Shown piece by piece: positions 45,005 to 55,375 of a stretch of DNA of 64,000 nt. This DNA comes from Bugulina stolonifera (taxonomy: Eukaryota > Bryozoa > Gymnolaemata > Cheilostomatida > Bugulidae): assembly GCA_935421135.1 (NCBI GenBank), contig OW285197.1:2038568-2102567 (forward strand), in the 5' to 3' direction. The notes under the pieces were generated by a model that searched no databases, was not told the origin of the DNA, and saw only the letters and a list, made by a program, of their open reading frames with translations. How positions within the stretch are numbered: position 1 is the stretch's first letter; the number at the start of each line of letters is the position of its first letter. A program made the position numbers and the translations under genes.

Positions 45005-45300
45005 TGTGGTAGATTCTAGAGGTGTTTTGCAAGCTGGTATTGTAATTGCAAGGCTAGGGAAGCTGTTGTTTTTTTACCTATATAATAGGAGTTAGCTACA
45101 TGTAGCTCTAGCTGCATGTAGCTATTTTGGATACTTATATATAAGGGATTTTTATATACAAAAGGAAGAGTAGAGTAAGTAGAGAGAAAGTGGAAGAGAA
45201 GTTGAAGTGTTAATAAAAGTTAGATCTGCAAGTGTCTAGACAGATCCCGGAAAAGGTTTATGGAATGACAGTTGAATGAACAGTTGAGAAATCCATAACA
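45005..45300 (+). repeat. 3' LTR of the short element (296 bp)
   Basis: TG...CA bounded, preceded by the purine tract and followed by target duplication TTAC. Contains ATTTTGGATACTTATATATAAG and a late AATAAAAG polyadenylation-like site. Confidence 0.8.
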
Positions 45301-45796
45301 TTACAGCATAGTTATATAAAAACAAATTATAGTAAATAACAAAATGTGATTAAATTTTAATTTTTTATTAAATTGTTTACCCTGTTAATAACATAAATGC
45401 TGAAAACTAACTTTAAAGGTAATATTAATTGAGTATTTGATAAGGCCTTTTACTGTGTAAGCCCTATCCTTACAGTGGTAAAGGGGCATTTCAAAAAGAC
45501 AGATAAAACAGGACATTTCACTACCGGACTGTTCGAAACTGTTTTGGTTATTTTTAGAGGAGCACAACTTACATACAATTAATTTCAAATAAATAAAAGA
45601 TAATTTTGAAAATAGAAATTATTTGAAGTCTAGGGTTTAGAGGTTTCAAACTGCCTGGTGTTGAACTGTCTAGTTTCGAAAGGTCCTGTTTTGAACTGTC
45701 CTTTTCAAACAGTCGCAAAATCCCTCCCAATCGTGCAAATCAATTTTTTGAAAGTTTCCAAGTTGTAGTAGGCCTAAGTTTTATCATGTAAGGCAG

Positions 45797-47037
45797 CAGA
45801 GCTGGGTCCAAGTCATAGGTTTGACTTGACAAGAATTTAATTCACTAGTCGACTTGATTTGGACTTGCCAACTTGGTGACTTGACTTTGACTTGCACATC
45901 AATGTGACTTCACTTGACTTAATTTGAAAATCTGAATTACTTGTGACTTAGGACTTTGAATTGGGGTATACCAAGTCAATGTGACGGATAAAATTGTGTA
46001 CACTGTTTAGCCAACATAAAAAAACAAGTCTTAATTGTCTACCCACATATCACTTTCCTCAGAGTATATCAGGGTTAGGGGTTTGAGACTATGCACTACA
46101 ATATGAACTAGTTTGGAATTACAGGGTAGCTAGTTGACACCCCCTTATCGTGTGCTGCTTACGTCCGATTAAACACTGTATCACCATTACTAATGTACAA
46201 TACCACATGACCAGTCTAGATATCAGTGCCAATATCATTCATTACATCATCTATAGACTGGTTCTTTATCATAGTTGAATGGCATGCATACCCGGCTAAA
46301 CTTTTGCATGGTTTGAAACAGAGTTGTGTCCCAGTCGACTTGCAAGTCAACAAGTCAAGCCATTTTTTAAAACTTTGGAGGCAAGTCAAGTTCATGTCGA
46401 GTCAGTGCTACCTTAAGTCAAGTCAGCTGTCATGCAAGTCACAAGTCAAGTTCAAGGCCGCTTGTCTACTTGCATGTTGAAATGCAAGTCAAGTGGGAGA
46501 CAACTTCAAGATTATTGTACATCTTTCCAAACATCACTTTTTTTCTTTTAGTAGACATTCCAATGCATGAAAAACCATGCCAAAATGTAGTTGGATGGGC
46601 ATGTATGCTAGACATTAATTATGGCAACTAGTCTATGTATGTAGCAATATTGGCACTACAGTTGAGACTGGTCATGTAGTATTATATACAGTATTGGTGA
46701 CGGTGATACTGTGTTACATAGCATATAAACAGAACATGGGACAGTACAGAGTGTCCACTGGCCAGTCCTGCAATTCCAGTCTACGTATTGTAGTTTAATT
46801 GACTAATTATTGCATTGTGCATTGTATTCACTACTTACACCATACTACTTGCACTACTTTATTCTCCACATTGACTTGACAGAACCCAAGTCAAAATTAC
46901 AAGTCATTGCTGCGTCCAAGTCAAGTCACATTGATATGCAAGTCAAATTCAAATCAAGTCAGCGTGTTGACAAGTCCAAGTCAAGTCGACGTATGACTTG
47001 ACTTAGCAAGTCAATCTATGACTTGGACCCAGCTCTG
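45797..47037. mobile_element. hAT-like non-autonomous element rich in AAGTCA hexamers
   Basis: Termini are inverted: CAGAGCTGGGTCCAAGTCAT at 45797 and its complement ending at 47037. CAGAG-type ends are typical of hAT transposons. Both subterminal regions are packed with CAAGTC/GACTTG hexamers in opposite orientations, resembling transposase-binding arrays. An exact 8-bp target duplication is not visible (GTAAGGCA versus GTATGCAA). No transposase ORF. Confidence 0.65.
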
Positions 47038-47099
47038 GTATGCAATAGATTGCAATGTCTATTAAAAAGGCGATGTTTTGTAAAAAAACCTGTCAATGT

Positions 47100-47235
47100 T
47101 TTTTGAAGTTGTCTCCCACTTGACTTGAGACTTGCATTGTGCACCGACTTGAAGCAGCTCTGACTTGACTTCAACTTGGCTTGCCTCCAAAAGTTTACAA
47201 TGAGTCGACCTGTTGACTTAGATCCAGCTCTGTTG
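47100..47235. repeat. Second, fragmentary AAGTCA-type element
   Basis: GAAGTTGTCTCCCACTTGAC through GACTTAGATCCAGCTCTG repeats segments of the element at 45797-47037, including its terminal GATCCAGCTCTG variant. It is a diverged end fragment. Confidence 0.6.
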
Positions 47236-47793
47236 GATAGAGACTGAAATAAGAAGTTTAAATTTAGCTTTGTTATGTAGTGAACTACAACTATCCTACG
47301 CATCCCATAGGAGACTGTGCCAAGGAGCTGTGCACCTATTGGCTAGCAGGATAAACGGATTTACGGTAGCTAGCCGACTTGTAGAAGACTGCAACCCTTA
47401 TCTTCATAAACTTTGGTGAATGAAGACAAGGGTTTCTTTGTACCCGGTTGCTTGTTGCTGTAGGTTAGCTAAGGATAAAACCATTGCAGAAAAGGTGAAG
47501 GGATGAAGAAAAAACTTAAACTTTCCTAGGTTATTTGAACTCCAAAACTGAACCAACTGGACATGTCAAAACCATGTAGGCTGCAGTGCTTTACTATAAC
47601 CAACTAAAAGACCAAATTAATGCAGCCCAGTAAATTTATTACAATCAATTCAGACCGGTGCTTATTATAGATATACATGTAGGCCTAAACAACATTATTT
47701 ATATTTATGTAAATGATTGATCAAAACTTCACCTGCTCAAACCATTATTGCATTAACTAGTAGTTATAATATTATATTCCATATCGTTTTCAG

Positions 47794-48987
47794 GATTTTT
47801 TTTTGATGCAAGGAAAAGACAGAAAGATGCAGACACTTGGCAACTACCAGAAAGTGTGGTTCCAACATCAAACGAAGAGTCAGACTTATGTGGGAGCAAA
47901 TCCTATGAAGCTGTAAGCAAAAATTCCCTAGTGTATTATTGTACTTAGGATGCCTGCCTGGTTGGTCAAAACTAGATTAACCCTATAATAATAGGCTAAA
48001 TGTGTCACATATGACTAAAATTGTTTAAGGTAAACAGACAGGATAGGCCTACTTGACCTGCATTTCAGCCATGCAATGCCCTAACCAACATGTATTACAA
48101 AGTGTATAAATTTACACCTAGTAGTGTATATTTGTAAAGAACATGCATGCTGTCAAACTACTTTGGGTTGTGATTGAACATCATGGCACTTCTGACAGAG
48201 TCATGTTTTTTTTCATTTATTTATATTAGTTTATGTCATCATTATTCAAATAGTAGTGATATTAAAATAAGGTAATAGAACATGGGGCTAATCACATAGT
48301 TCGAAACTAGAGTTGTGGCAGCCCCATTCCAGAGGTTCACCAGCCACAGAAGGCTGACACATGCAACCAGGGACACACGCTGCGCCCACCCACTATGTAT
48401 CAAGCTCCCAGAGATGAGCAGCCAGGTGTCCCGCATAGACCCCACCGCGGAGGCCTCGTAGGTCCCACGCATGCTCACCAAATAGATTAGCGGCAGTAAA
48501 ATAGATAGACCTCTTTCCCAGTTCCGAATTAACTTTAATTGATTTCAGTGGATTTTTCAATGTCATGGGGTGTACAGTCTCAATTAAAATAAGATTATTA
48601 AGTTGATTGTTAAAGTTGACCTTCTTTGCAAACCCACTATTTAGCACCATGGCTGTCATAGCTTTATAATCATATCTAAACTGTTAGTGGAGTAACTATC
48701 TCATGCTAAACTGCACGAAAAGTGGTCAAAAATGGTTAAAATTTCCATGATAATGTTTGCAGTGAGAGTTACCCACCCTTACTAATAATGTCAATTCGCA
48801 TAAATTGTATCCGATTTTCTCAACTTTTTCACGCTGTACATTGTATCAATTAGTCAAACCTGCTATCATAGTAAACATGTCTTTGTATAATATGTATTTC
48901 TAGGTAACACAAGCATGTGGGGGAGAGACTACTCTGATTCTATTAAGATACATGGGAGATCTTCTAATGACTTTAGAGAAAAGCTAA
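47794..48987 (+). CDS. Two possible exons of an unrecognised gene
   Basis: Exon 47794-47912 (acceptor TTTTCAG, donor GTAAGC) reads FFFDARKRQKDADTW onward to SKSYEA. The next acceptor, at 48903, opens VTQACGGETTLILLRYMGD and runs to TAA at 48985-48987. Phases agree (0). The LLRYMGD segment recalls the start of MyTH4 domains in unconventional myosins, but it is too short to call. Upstream exons were not found. Confidence 0.35.
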
Positions 48988-49399
48988 CTATGTCTATCAT
49001 GCTCTTCGCAAGGTTGTTTGTTAGTAAGTGAAAATTTGGCTAATGAACTTAATAGAAAAATGGTAGCCGGTTGTTTTACCATTCTTGTCATAGTTATGGG
49101 TGCACAAAATTAGTCTAGATTGCAGGTCAACTACACCTTGTTTGCACAACAACCTCTCACAGTTGCAACTTAGCTTATACACATACTTAGATGATTGCCT
49201 TTCTCATGTATTCACAATAATATAGATCTCTGTTGACACGTACAAATAGTCTCTAACAATCAAGCAGTCCCGTGTAACATATTTCTGATCGAGTATTTAT
49301 GTCAGTTCAGTCATTAATATTGTATCTTTCTACAAAATTATGAGATACCATGCTAGTAGTAATATCAGTGCAGATCTGCACAGACATGCACTCAAAATG

Positions 49400-50045
49400 G
49401 GTACGTCTTAGCCCTAGGACCTTCATTTTAACGGGTGGGTTATACCCCCCACCCGTCTTGAGAGTCTGTGGTCGGGCTAAGAACTTAGCCTATGTGGATA
49501 GCCTTAGGACCTAAAAATTTTTGCGGGTGGGGTGTTAGATTATAGTACGGGTTTTCTGAGGAACTTTGGGTTATGTGGAAAGCCTGAGCCCCCGCAAACC
49601 CTAAAAAGACGGGTGGGGTACCTCGCGTTGCGGGTGGGGTGCTGGGAGACAACTCCCGTTACCAAAAAGATGACTGAGGCTACTCCGACCTCGAACTAGG
49701 TCAAGCCACGCCCCCTCCGACCCCCTCCGACCCCGAACTAGGTCAAGCCACGCCTCCTCCGACCCCGAACTAGGTCAAGTCGCACCTCCTCCGACCCCGA
49801 ACTAAGTCAAGCCATGCCCCCTCCGACCCCGAACTAGGTCAAGCCATACCCCCTCCGACCCCAAACTAGGTCAAGTCACGCCCCCCTCCAACCTCGGAGT
49901 CCAAACCCTAAAAAGACGGGTGAGGTACATCTAGTTGCAGGTGGGGTGTTGGGAGACAACCCCCGTCATAAAAAAGATGGGTGGGCTACTCCGGTCTGAA
50001 CTAGGTCAAGCCACACCTCCTAAACCACTCAATCTCCAACCTCAT
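49400..50045 (+). repeat. GC-rich minisatellite block
   Basis: GAACTAGGTCAAGCCACGCC-type units of about 30-32 bp occur about seven times (49687-49905). A longer block starting AAGACGGGTGGGGTAC is duplicated about 309 bp apart (49604 and 49913). The composition contrasts sharply with the AT-rich surroundings. Non-coding. Confidence 0.75.
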
Positions 50046-50363
50046 TCCCCTTTTATGCTAAAACTAACTCCTACACTGAGGTAAGCAATATTAAAGAGAG
50101 GCGTTGTTTGCTAATATTGTTTTGACTTTATTTGATGGCTTATACTGCAAAGACAATAGATAAGAGACTTACACAAAAGTCAAACTGTTTTATTTGATAA
50201 GTTATACATTAGATTGGGCTGAAAGTATTATAGATTGCTAGCGTGCTCACACTTCTCAAAACTAAGCTAAATAATGACAAGATAGTATACAAAATAATGA
50301 AAAACTAAGCGAAACAGTGGCAAAATAGTATACAGAATAGTGAAAAAAAAAGTGTAGTCTTTA

Positions 50364-50541
50364 TCACTCGAGTACACCACATCGCGGTCGCAATCGCCGT
50401 ACCATCTCTTCGTTTGCTAAACCCTCTTGTAGGTTGAGAGCGCTGAGCCCTCGTTGATTGAGCACAGACATAGATACCTTGTGCACGCGACACCTATCGA
50501 GAGCCTCTGTATTTTCTTCCTCGGCTGCCATGTGAGAGATG
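50364..50541 (-). pseudogene. Detached 3' part of the ankyrin-repeat gene
   Basis: The minus-strand frame reads GHTISHMAAEEENTEAL to a stop at 50364, and is the direct continuation of the ankyrin ORF beyond 51806 once the hAT-type insertion is disregarded. Lengths add to a multiple of three (641 plus 178 nt), so the uninterrupted gene had about 272 codons. Confidence 0.75.
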
Positions 50542-50549
50542 GTATGTCC

Positions 50550-51805
50550 CAGGGGCGGATTTTCAACTTTCAGAAAGGGGGGTCTCCTGCCCACCAAGGA
50601 AATTTATTGAGGGTGCGCAGCACCCGAGCCGAGGGCGCGATGCGCCCGAGACAAACAGCTGGGGGGGCGCTGTAAGCCCCCCCCAACGGGGTCCGGGGCG
50701 GAGCCCCGGCCGCTGAAGATTTTTGGGCTTCATAGAGACCATGTAAACTTAAAACTAAGGACTAAAACATGAAGAGGATCCTTTGTGCTGGGGGATTTCA
50801 AGCCTTGGGAAAACTCTCACTCTTGGACGCTGGAGGCAGAAAGTTATGCTATGAAAAACTAAAAACTGCGCTTGATAGTAATTTATAGATATGATATTAA
50901 ATAATTTTTTATACAAAAATTCATACAATTAATAGTAATAACATCAACAATATTGTTTAGGCTGCATTACAAAACAATAAAATGACAACCTAAATGATTA
51001 TAATTTTCAAATATCATATTAATAAAATGTAAATAATTATTATTTATATTTTATTAATTTAATATTTTAAAATTATAATCATTTATAAATTATATTTTAA
51101 AAAGAAAATCATTGTAAGCAACATTAGGATTATCATTCATAAGATAATCATAATGTTCATGATGTTCTGTTGTTAAATAAAAACTAAATTGGAAATTCAT
51201 ATATTCATAACTCTGACTGCTAGTTCCTCTTTTCCCCCAATCTGAATCTCGAATCTGGGATCTAAGAAAATTCAAATAATCATAATGTAATCATAATGAA
51301 ATATTCTATTGAATATTCGTAACTCTGAGTGATAGTATAGTTCCTCTTTTCTCCTAATCTAGGAAATTACCCAGGACAAAACAGGAAAAGAAAATTAACT
51401 TTGCTGAAATGAAAAGTGGTACAATAAACTCTTTCTGGAAAATGTAAAGCTGATATTATTAGAATTATTTTGATTAATTTTTTAAGCAATCACCGATTCA
51501 TTCAGTGAATTAGCCAAGCAAACTTTGACTGTACAGTAAACAAGAATGTCTGCAAGAAGTTTATTGATAGCACAATCAATTGACTTTGCTGATCTACCTG
51601 AGAGCTACTTGCAGGAATATGAAACTTAAGCTATATTTACTGCGATCCTAATAAGTAGCTATGGAAATCATGGCGATCTCCATAGAAAAACTTTCTAAAT
51701 GGGAAAATCTTTGAATATGGCCAAAAATCAATCAATTTCAATTTTTTTTCAGCAAATAAAAGGGGGGTCGCGAGATCCTGGCGACCTACAGTAAATCCGC
51801 TCATG
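50550..51805. mobile_element. hAT-type element (1,256 bp) inserted in the ankyrin gene
   Basis: Flanked by a perfect 8-bp duplication GTATGTCC (50542-50549 and 51806-51813), the hAT signature length. Ends are CAGGGGCGGATTT and, inverted, CATGAGCGGATTT. The interior has a GC-rich palindromic part (50610-50715) and AT-rich remainder, with no transposase. It interrupts the coding frame of an ankyrin-repeat protein. Confidence 0.88.
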
Positions 51806-52446
51806 GTATGTCCATCTGGTAAACGCCTGACATTGGGACAAACACCGTCTTGCTCAAGCATGGTACCGAAAGTGTGAGTAGTACTCCCGTCTAATAGATC
51901 GTGCTCCATCGCGTAATGCAGTGGTGCCCACCCCTCTCCATCGTGTTCATTAATGGCTGGGGATGGTAAATCAAAGTGTGGCACTCTGTAGTACGGACGC
52001 TCGCGCTGGTGTGAGGGTTGTCGAGTACAAAAGCGATGCAATAAGTTAACCTCTCCTAATTTTGCCACCAAATGGTATGGGTTTTGTCCATCAACATCAC
52101 TCATTCCAACCATGGCGGGATTCGCATCGAATGCCATAAAGCTCAGATCGATACTCTCCTCGCACCCCGACAACAACAAAGCGTGCAATACAGTCTGCCG
52201 AGACAAGTTTCGCGTGGCAACCGTCTGATAGTTCGGGGCGATGTGTAGGGCAAACGCCACAGCCTCATGATCTCTGTTGTCAATGTGTCTGAAGACTTTT
52301 GGAGGTGTTAAGTTACTGTCTTTTTCCCAAAAATACTCGCAAAGAGAGTCGAGGTTTTCTTCCGAAAGTGAACCGACAATGTCATCCCAGCAGTGCCAAG
52401 TCGTCCACTCACCTTTGGGCATTAAATCTCGGTTGAAAGAAGTCAT
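51637..52446 (-). CDS. Ankyrin-repeat protein, truncated by the hAT-type insertion (269 aa as it stands)
   Basis: ATG at 52446 (MTSFNRDLMPKGEW). Ankyrin-like helices are at about residues 85-95 (TVLHALLLSG), 118-135 (DGQNPYHLVAKLGEVNLL) and 170-180 (EGWAPLHYAM). Before insertion another followed at about 212 (GHTISHMAA). The host-derived frame ends near residue 213; the remaining 56 residues come from the transposon. The uninterrupted form would be about 272 residues. Ankyrin repeats mediate protein-protein contacts; no specific role is inferred. It lies about 300 bp downstream of the polymerase fragment on the same strand. Confidence 0.75.
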   Translation of the reverse strand: MTSFNRDLMPKGEWTTWHCWDDIVGSLSEENLDSLCEYFWEKDSNLTPPKVFRHIDNRDHEAVAFALHIAPNYQTVATRNLSRQTVLHALLLSGCEESIDLSFMAFDANPAMVGMSDVDGQNPYHLVAKLGEVNLLHRFCTRQPSHQRERPYYRVPHFDLPSPAINEHDGEGWAPLHYAMEHDLLDGSTTHTFGTMLEQDGVCPNVRRLPDGHTMSGFTVGRQDLATPLLFAEKKLKLIDFWPYSKIFPFRKFFYGDRHDFHSYLLGSQ

Positions 52447-52744
52447 AGTACTACTGCTTTTTTACTATCCACCTGCGTCTAAGCTCAATCCAAAAGTGTC
52501 ACTCTTCTGGTTCGGATTGATGCTAAATAAGAAATATTTCTTTTAGATCACGTGTTAGAACTCGACCAATTAGAAATCAGTCTGAATGAGAGAAGAGTTT
52601 GAAAGACATCGTTTTATTACCAGATTTGAGGATATAACTGACAAACCTCTCGACTAGGTGTGGGGTAGCCTCACGAGGAATTCTAATGCGTTAAAAAAAA
52701 TATTTAACAATACAACAAAGCTTACCCCACTCGTCACCGCCCGC

Positions 52745-53519
52745 TCAACAGTCAATAGTAGAGGTTGTGACTCCGTCAACATCAACCTTCCTCTTAGCGT
52801 AGAAGTAGCTAAGCCCACTTTTGAGCTGTGTGTAGGTGAAAGTCTGATTGTCTTTGATCATGAAACCGCGATTTTTCCCGTGAAAAGTCTCTTTCGTCTT
52901 TAGCACGGAGAGAAATGTCTCTTTGGTGAGCTCATTCCCTCGCTTGTTGAGTCCCTTGCTACTATACTTACAATCATCGTCTTCACTCCAACAAAAGTAC
53001 GTTTTGGAGTTGAGTGCTACGACTCCCCTACCCTTGAACTCTTCTTTGAAGAGTCCCGGTGTGCGAGTGTCATACCTGTATGTCTTTTCGCAGCAATCAC
53101 CACCCTTCCACGACTCGCCCTCTAATCGAGTCTTTACAAAGGCTGACTTATGCTCCTCGCAGTAGGGGCGAGGAAACCACTCTCCATACTCTTCGTAGAA
53201 CATCTCTCGCATTTCCGGATGAATGACATCTTCGATACTCTCAGCACTGAGTGCCATGTGGGCACTGTCGGTATCCATCTCTACGTACTCGAAATCAGTC
53301 CTACTGACAAACCTGTGTGCGAGAGAGAAAACATGAATGCCTACGAAAAGGTAGTGAACCCAATTTTTTTCCCACCCTTCTTTTAGTGTGTGAAATTGTA
53401 GGGAAATGTATTGTAACATCGACTAACCTGTCCATGAAGTCGTAGTAAAACTGTAGCATCCTTAGCTTAGCTATCTGCAGTATGACAAATCCTACTATTG
53501 AAGGGATATCCATGCGTAT
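52745..53519 (-). CDS. Fragment of protein-primed family B DNA polymerase, with introns
   Basis: Exons 53428-53519 and 52745-53312 (minus), joined over a 115-bp GT-AG intron (53313-53427) with frame kept. The first exon gives IVGFVILQIAKLRMLQFYYD, a conserved palm segment. The second gives FEYVEMDTDSAHMAL with the DTDS catalytic motif C, followed by GLFKEEFKGRGVVALNSKTY and KYSSKGLNKRGNELT, typical of the protein-primed PolB found in Maverick/Polinton-type elements and linear plasmids. The exonuclease and N-terminal palm parts are not found nearby. It may be an eroded element or a captured, spliced gene. Confidence 0.8.
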
Positions 53520-53523
53520 CTAC

Positions 53524-53526
<3 letters not shown>

Positions 53527-53608
<82 letters not shown>
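53527..53608 (+). repeat. (GA)41 microsatellite serving as pyrimidine tract on the minus strand
   Basis: About 82 uninterrupted GA repeats. On the minus strand the (TC)n runs directly into CCATTGTAG, the acceptor of the polymerase exon starting at 53519. Confidence 0.9.
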
Positions 53609-53611
<3 letters not shown>

Positions 53612-54379
53612 TAGCGGAAGGTGTCAAATGCAGTCTTTGGCGAGTACTCTCGCCTGCAAATGGGGACATGCCGTCAAATGAGGACGTCCTCAGTTGTCGT
53701 AGCCTAATTTCCTTGATCAGCAAGAAAATTTATGCGGGACGGTCTTGGTTTCATTAGATTCCAAGCCAGTCCCCACTTGACATCATTTATGGCACAGAGT
53801 GAGTATGCGCATTTTCAGAATTTGTATTCATGTGTCCCCATTTAGTTGGTGGGATTCCTCATATAAAATTGTCTTTGAAGTTGTCTGACCTTTCTAACAA
53901 TGTCCTCATTTACATGGTGTGAGTTCTTGTACATAGAGTTCTGCCTCAAAGTAATTATTGGATTTGTCCTCTCTCCAACATAATGTCCTCATTTGCTTTT
54001 CTGGGAGTGTATGGGCAGTAATAGGTGGTATAGTTATTCAAGAAAATAGTTGTACGCACAATTGAGATAAGTATAATATGTTAATACTCTATCAGATGCT
54101 TTCTGATGTATTTGTCCAGCGATACCCAACCTCTGCTTTTATTATTAGTCTATTTTCATGTAGTTGTGACAGCACAATCAACACTATGCAATTATCTCCT
54201 TTACCTACATGTACTTCATTATGAGAATATGGTGTACTGCAAGAAATGCAACTAGTTTAGTTATTTTGGTGCTAGCTAAGAACTTGAAGCACCAAACACT
54301 AATATATCTTCATGCTATTCTTATTTTTTACCTCAATGCCCTAGAATTATCTCCCTTAATAACAATAATTCTGTTAATG

Positions 54380-55375
54380 TAAGTGGTAAGTTGGTTAAAA
54401 CCTAGTGTCACAATGACTGAGTACAAACGGATCGTAATAACTGAGTAGAAATTGAGTAAGGGTTGTTGAGTACTGAATGGCTTAATTTGGCTGCACTCAT
54501 TATGGTGTGCAACAACTCCTGACTACATGCATCATGTTGTATGTGTTGGTTTCCATGAAAATATTAAGCTGTTTGTTCATGATTGTTATTACAATTTTGT
54601 ACTTCTGACAGTGTGTTTAATGCACTTGAAGGGAATATTGTTGCTTAACAAAATAATAATGTTATAACTACAGATGTAATTTCCACTAACTTTTCACATT
54701 CTGCCTAATAATTTGTAGCATGATGGTTGAGGTTTTCATGTGCCACATAAATGCCATTGATGTTATAAAGCACCATCGCTTTGCCCATTGAAGCTATATT
54801 TTATTGGTTCACTAAGTTTTTTCCAAGTGACAGCAAGGCTTCAAAATCTGGAGTATCCCATGTACATGTACATGTAAATCTGGATTATTGGCAACTGTGA
54901 CACCTAATCACAATGGTTGAACTTTATAACACAGGTTGAGGTTGCATTGGAAAGCTCCAGATTTCTAAAATTATTAGTTGGTTTGATAAACATCTAACTG
55001 GATGCACAAGTATCTACATGTACTTACAGGATAGCAAAAATAATGCATTTTGAGAGTTCTTTAGCTTTATGTCAACGATTTACATTGGACCTGCATTGCC
55101 TTGTCAAATTTAGCTAGTGTAAATTGCCTTGTCAACTTGAGGCAGTGCATACCAACAGAGGCTGGTAACTATAATATATAATTAAAAGGCTAATGTAATT
55201 GGCAAGTTGGTTAGAACCTAGTATCACAATGACTGAGTACTGAGTAATCACTGAGTACAAACTAAATAAAACTGGGTACCAACTGAATGAAGGTTGTGGA
55301 GTACTGAGTGGCTTACTTTGGCTGCACTCATTATGGTATGCAGCAGCTCCTGACTGCATGTATAATGTTGATGCA
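54380..55375 (+). repeat. Dispersed direct-repeat pair
   Basis: Copies at 54380-54550 and 55195-55375, about 80 percent alike by eye, both with GAGTAC-rich centres and ending ACTCCTGACTRCATG. Class unknown. Confidence 0.6.

Larger units (their letters stand above)
43549..45300 (+). mobile_element. Short non-coding LTR retrotransposon (TRIM/LARD-like), 1,752 bp
   Basis: LTRs at 43549-about 43718 and 45005-45300 share a start TGTGGTAGATTCTAGAGG. The internal region opens with TGGTGGCAGCAGTGGGATTC (43723), a primer-binding site like those complementary to tRNA-Leu 3' ends, and finishes with a purine tract AGAAGGGGAGAA (about 44993-45004) abutting the 3' LTR. The flanks carry TTAC on both sides (43545-43548, 45301-45304), a target duplication. 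No gag or pol is present; the inside is made of tandem non-coding repeats. It would depend on enzymes from another element. Confidence 0.85.

Noticed and set aside
46226..47303. ORFs within the AAGTCA-rich region
   Set aside because: Composition comes from the hexamer repeats (Lys-Ser-Ser runs), and no transposase motif is present.
48242..48659. Overlapping minus-strand ORFs with a LVNLWN motif resembling the C-terminal end of LINE reverse transcriptases
   Set aside because: The motif is too short, the frame is broken between two ORFs, and no other LINE feature is nearby.
53482..53757. ORF with a long Arg-Glu repeat
   Set aside because: Translation of the GA microsatellite. The other strand holds the genuine polymerase exon.
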